From: an uncultured Mesocricetibacter sp.
Lineage (GTDB): Bacteria; Pseudomonadota; Gammaproteobacteria; Enterobacterales; Pasteurellaceae
Direction of reading: 5' to 3'
Assembly: GCA_905373425.1 (NCBI GenBank)
Contig: CAJPST010000116.1
Coordinates: forward strand, 1-7,019
Length of the DNA stretch: 7,019 bases
The position numbers and the translations under genes were made by a program. The notes beneath the pieces are model-generated. The model was not told the DNA's origin. It saw only the letters and a program-made list of their open reading frames with translations, and did not search any database. Positions within the stretch are counted from its first letter, which is position 1. Every line of letters begins with the position of its first letter. Of the stretch, positions 5,679 through 7,019 are shown in pieces.

Positions 5679-7019
5679 TTCTTGCGTCCCTTGCCCGCTA
5701 TTACCGCCGTTTGGCAGCGGAAACCGATGACATGGGCAACCCGAAAGTGCCGCCTTATGGTTTTAGCGAGGAGAAAATCGGCTGGATTTTGGTGTTGGAT
5801 AAAGAAGGTCGTCTGAAAGATGTGATGCCACATTTATCCGAAGATAAGAAACCACAGCCTAAATATATGAGTGTTCCTAAAGTTGGTGGTTCTGATAGTA
5901 ATAGTATAAAACCAAAATTTTTATGGGGTAACAGTCAGTATATATTAGGCATAACTGCAAAGGAAACAAAGGATCCTAGTAGAACCACACGGTGTTATAA
6001 TTCTTTCAGAAGCTATCACTTGGGTTTACTAAAAGACTCTCAAGATGAAGGTTTATTAGCACTAAGAAAATTTTTAGAAACATGGCAACCTGATATGTTT
6101 CAAAATCCGCTATGTAAAAAAGAAATGATAGATACCAATATGGTATTTAAACTTAGTGGTACAAGTGGATATATTCATCAACGAAAAGATGCTTTAAAAC
6201 TATGGATTCAAGAAATAGAGAATGAAGAAATCTCGGATGGTTTTTGCTTAATTAGTGGCGAACAATCAAAAATTGCAGAAAAACATCCTGTAATTAAAGG
6301 GGTAAATGGCGGTAAAGCAGAACAAATGATTGTATCGTTTAACAAAGAAGCCTTTGCCTCTTTTGGCAAAGAGCAAGGCGCAAATGCGCCCGTTTCCGAA
6401 CAATCCGCCTTTGCCTACACCACCGCGCTAAACTATCTGTTGCGCCGCGAAAACAATCACTGCTTGACCATCGGCGATGCCAGCACGGTCTTTTGGGCGG
6501 AAGCGGATGATAGCGCTATGGCGCAGGCTGCCGAGGGCTTCTTTGCGCAAGTATTCACGCCACCGGATGATGAACAAGAAAGTGCCAAAATTTTTAACGT
6601 GTTGGAACAAATCAGCAAAGGTCGTCCGCTGCAAGAAATTGCACCCGAACTCTCTCCCAACACCCGTTTTTATATCTTAGGGCTTGCCCCTAATGCCGCG
6701 CGGATTTCTGTTCGATTTTGGCTGGATACTACGTTTGGGCAGTTGGCGGAAAATTTGGCAAAATACTGGGATGAGTTAAAAATCGAACCAGTGGCTTGGA
6801 AAACTAAACCGCCTTCCGTATGGCGCATTCTCCTAGAAACGACACCGAAGCGAAAAGATGCGGAAGGTCGTCTGAAAAAATCGGAAAGTAAAGATATTCC
6901 GCCACAACTGGCTGGAGAATATATGCGCTCGGTTTTAACAGGGCGATTTTATCCGAAAACTATGTTGACACGAATGATTGGACGTATCCGTTCTGATGGA
7001 TACATTTCCGGTTTGCGTG
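5675..7019 (+). CDS. cas8c: CRISPR-associated Cascade large subunit Cas8c (Csd1), partial at window end
   Basis: I translated this by eye: ATG at 5675 stays open to the window end, giving 448 complete codons with no stop. Csd1 proteins are usually somewhat under 600 aa, so roughly the last quarter is missing. Cas8c is the large Cascade subunit that recognises the PAM and recruits Cas3. Recognisable parts are the N-terminal ILASLARYYRRL, a CLISGEQ segment (191-197) followed by HPVIKGVNG (204-212), the QGANAPVSE motif (234-242) leading into FAYTTALNYLL, and FYILGLAPNAARISVRFW (332-349). These are hallmarks of Csd1. The ATG overlaps the cas5 stop (ATGA). Composition is mosaic: 5701-5760 is about 58% GC, 5881-5940 about 32%, 6121-6180 about 28% and 6421-6480 about 55%. 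Two DUS copies lie in the gene. It contains no frameshift. Confidence 0.93.
   Translation, partial: MILASLARYYRRLAAETDDMGNPKVPPYGFSEEKIGWILVLDKEGRLKDVMPHLSEDKKPQPKYMSVPKVGGSDSNSIKPKFLWGNSQYILGITAKETKDPSRTTRCYNSFRSYHLGLLKDSQDEGLLALRKFLETWQPDMFQNPLCKKEMIDTNMVFKLSGTSGYIHQRKDALKLWIQEIENEEISDGFCLISGEQSKIAEKHPVIKGVNGGKAEQMIVSFNKEAFASFGKEQGANAPVSEQSAFAYTTALNYLLRRENNHCLTIGDASTVFWAEADDSAMAQAAEGFFAQVFTPPDDEQESAKIFNVLEQISKGRPLQEIAPELSPNTRFYILGLAPNAARISVRFWLDTTFGQLAENLAKYWDELKIEPVAWKTKPPSVWRILLETTPKRKDAEGRLKKSESKDIPPQLAGEYMRSVLTGRFYPKTMLTRMIGRIRSDGYISGLR
5806..5817 (+). repeat. Neisseria-type DNA uptake sequence in cas8c (first)
   Basis: Exact AGGTCGTCTGAA, in frame encoding E-G-R-L-K. It sits at the left edge of the AT-rich stretch of cas8c. 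Confidence 0.85.
6865..6876 (+). repeat. Neisseria-type DNA uptake sequence in cas8c (second)
   Basis: Exact AGGTCGTCTGAA, again in frame encoding E-G-R-L-K. Confidence 0.85.

Noticed and set aside
5675..7019. CRISPR repeats or a leader within the window.
   Set aside because: No regularly spaced direct repeats of 25-40 bases were seen anywhere. In type I-C loci the array usually follows cas2, beyond this window.

Overview
The window looks like a chromosomal segment of a naturally competent Pasteurellaceae bacterium, probably an oral or airway commensal in the Haemophilus/Aggregatibacter range. It carries four exact copies of the Hin-type uptake signal AAGTGCGGT. Two of these form an inverted pair that makes the terminator after the first gene, an arrangement common in that family. 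It also carries seven copies of a Neisseria-type DNA uptake sequence (AGGTCGTCTGAA or close variants). All seven lie in the CRISPR-Cas genes or the leader of cas5, which points to horizontal exchange of the cas operon with a Neisseria-like donor.

Layout, all genes on the + strand: (1) 63-614, a flavodoxin-fold NAD(P)H-dependent FMN/quinone reductase, closed by the inverted-USS terminator at 630-686. (2) 726-3017, cas3 (HD nuclease plus helicase) of a type I-C CRISPR-Cas system. (3) 3058-4374, a cGAS/DncV-like nucleotidyltransferase (SMODS family) with a C-terminal AGS-C sensor domain. (4) 4367-4960, a two-helix transmembrane SLATT effector whose start overlaps the end of the nucleotidyltransferase. 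(5) 5004-5678, cas5 of type I-C. (6) 5675-7019, cas8c (csd1), which runs off the window end. The usual I-C order is cas3-cas5-cas8c-cas7-cas4-cas1-cas2-array, so cas7 onward and the array would be expected beyond the window. No CRISPR repeats are present here.

The main point of interest is that a two-gene, AT-rich signalling cassette (CD-NTase plus SLATT membrane effector, CBASS-like) is embedded between cas3 and cas5. It has the same orientation and short gaps of 40 and 43 bases, so all five genes could be one transcript. The cassette has neither DUS nor USS, while the cas genes around it have both. This suggests it came separately and was inserted into an existing I-C operon. A Neisseria DUS and a Pasteurellaceae USS abut with no base between them just after the cassette, in the cas5 leader.

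Functional reading: Cas5 and Cas8c form part of the Cascade surveillance complex and Cas3 degrades the target. The nucleotidyltransferase would make a nucleotide second messenger under some trigger, and the SLATT protein would respond at the inner membrane, probably killing or arresting the cell. The placement suggests a layered defence, or a guard over the integrity or expression of the CRISPR operon. That coupling is inference; the domain calls themselves are well supported by motifs.
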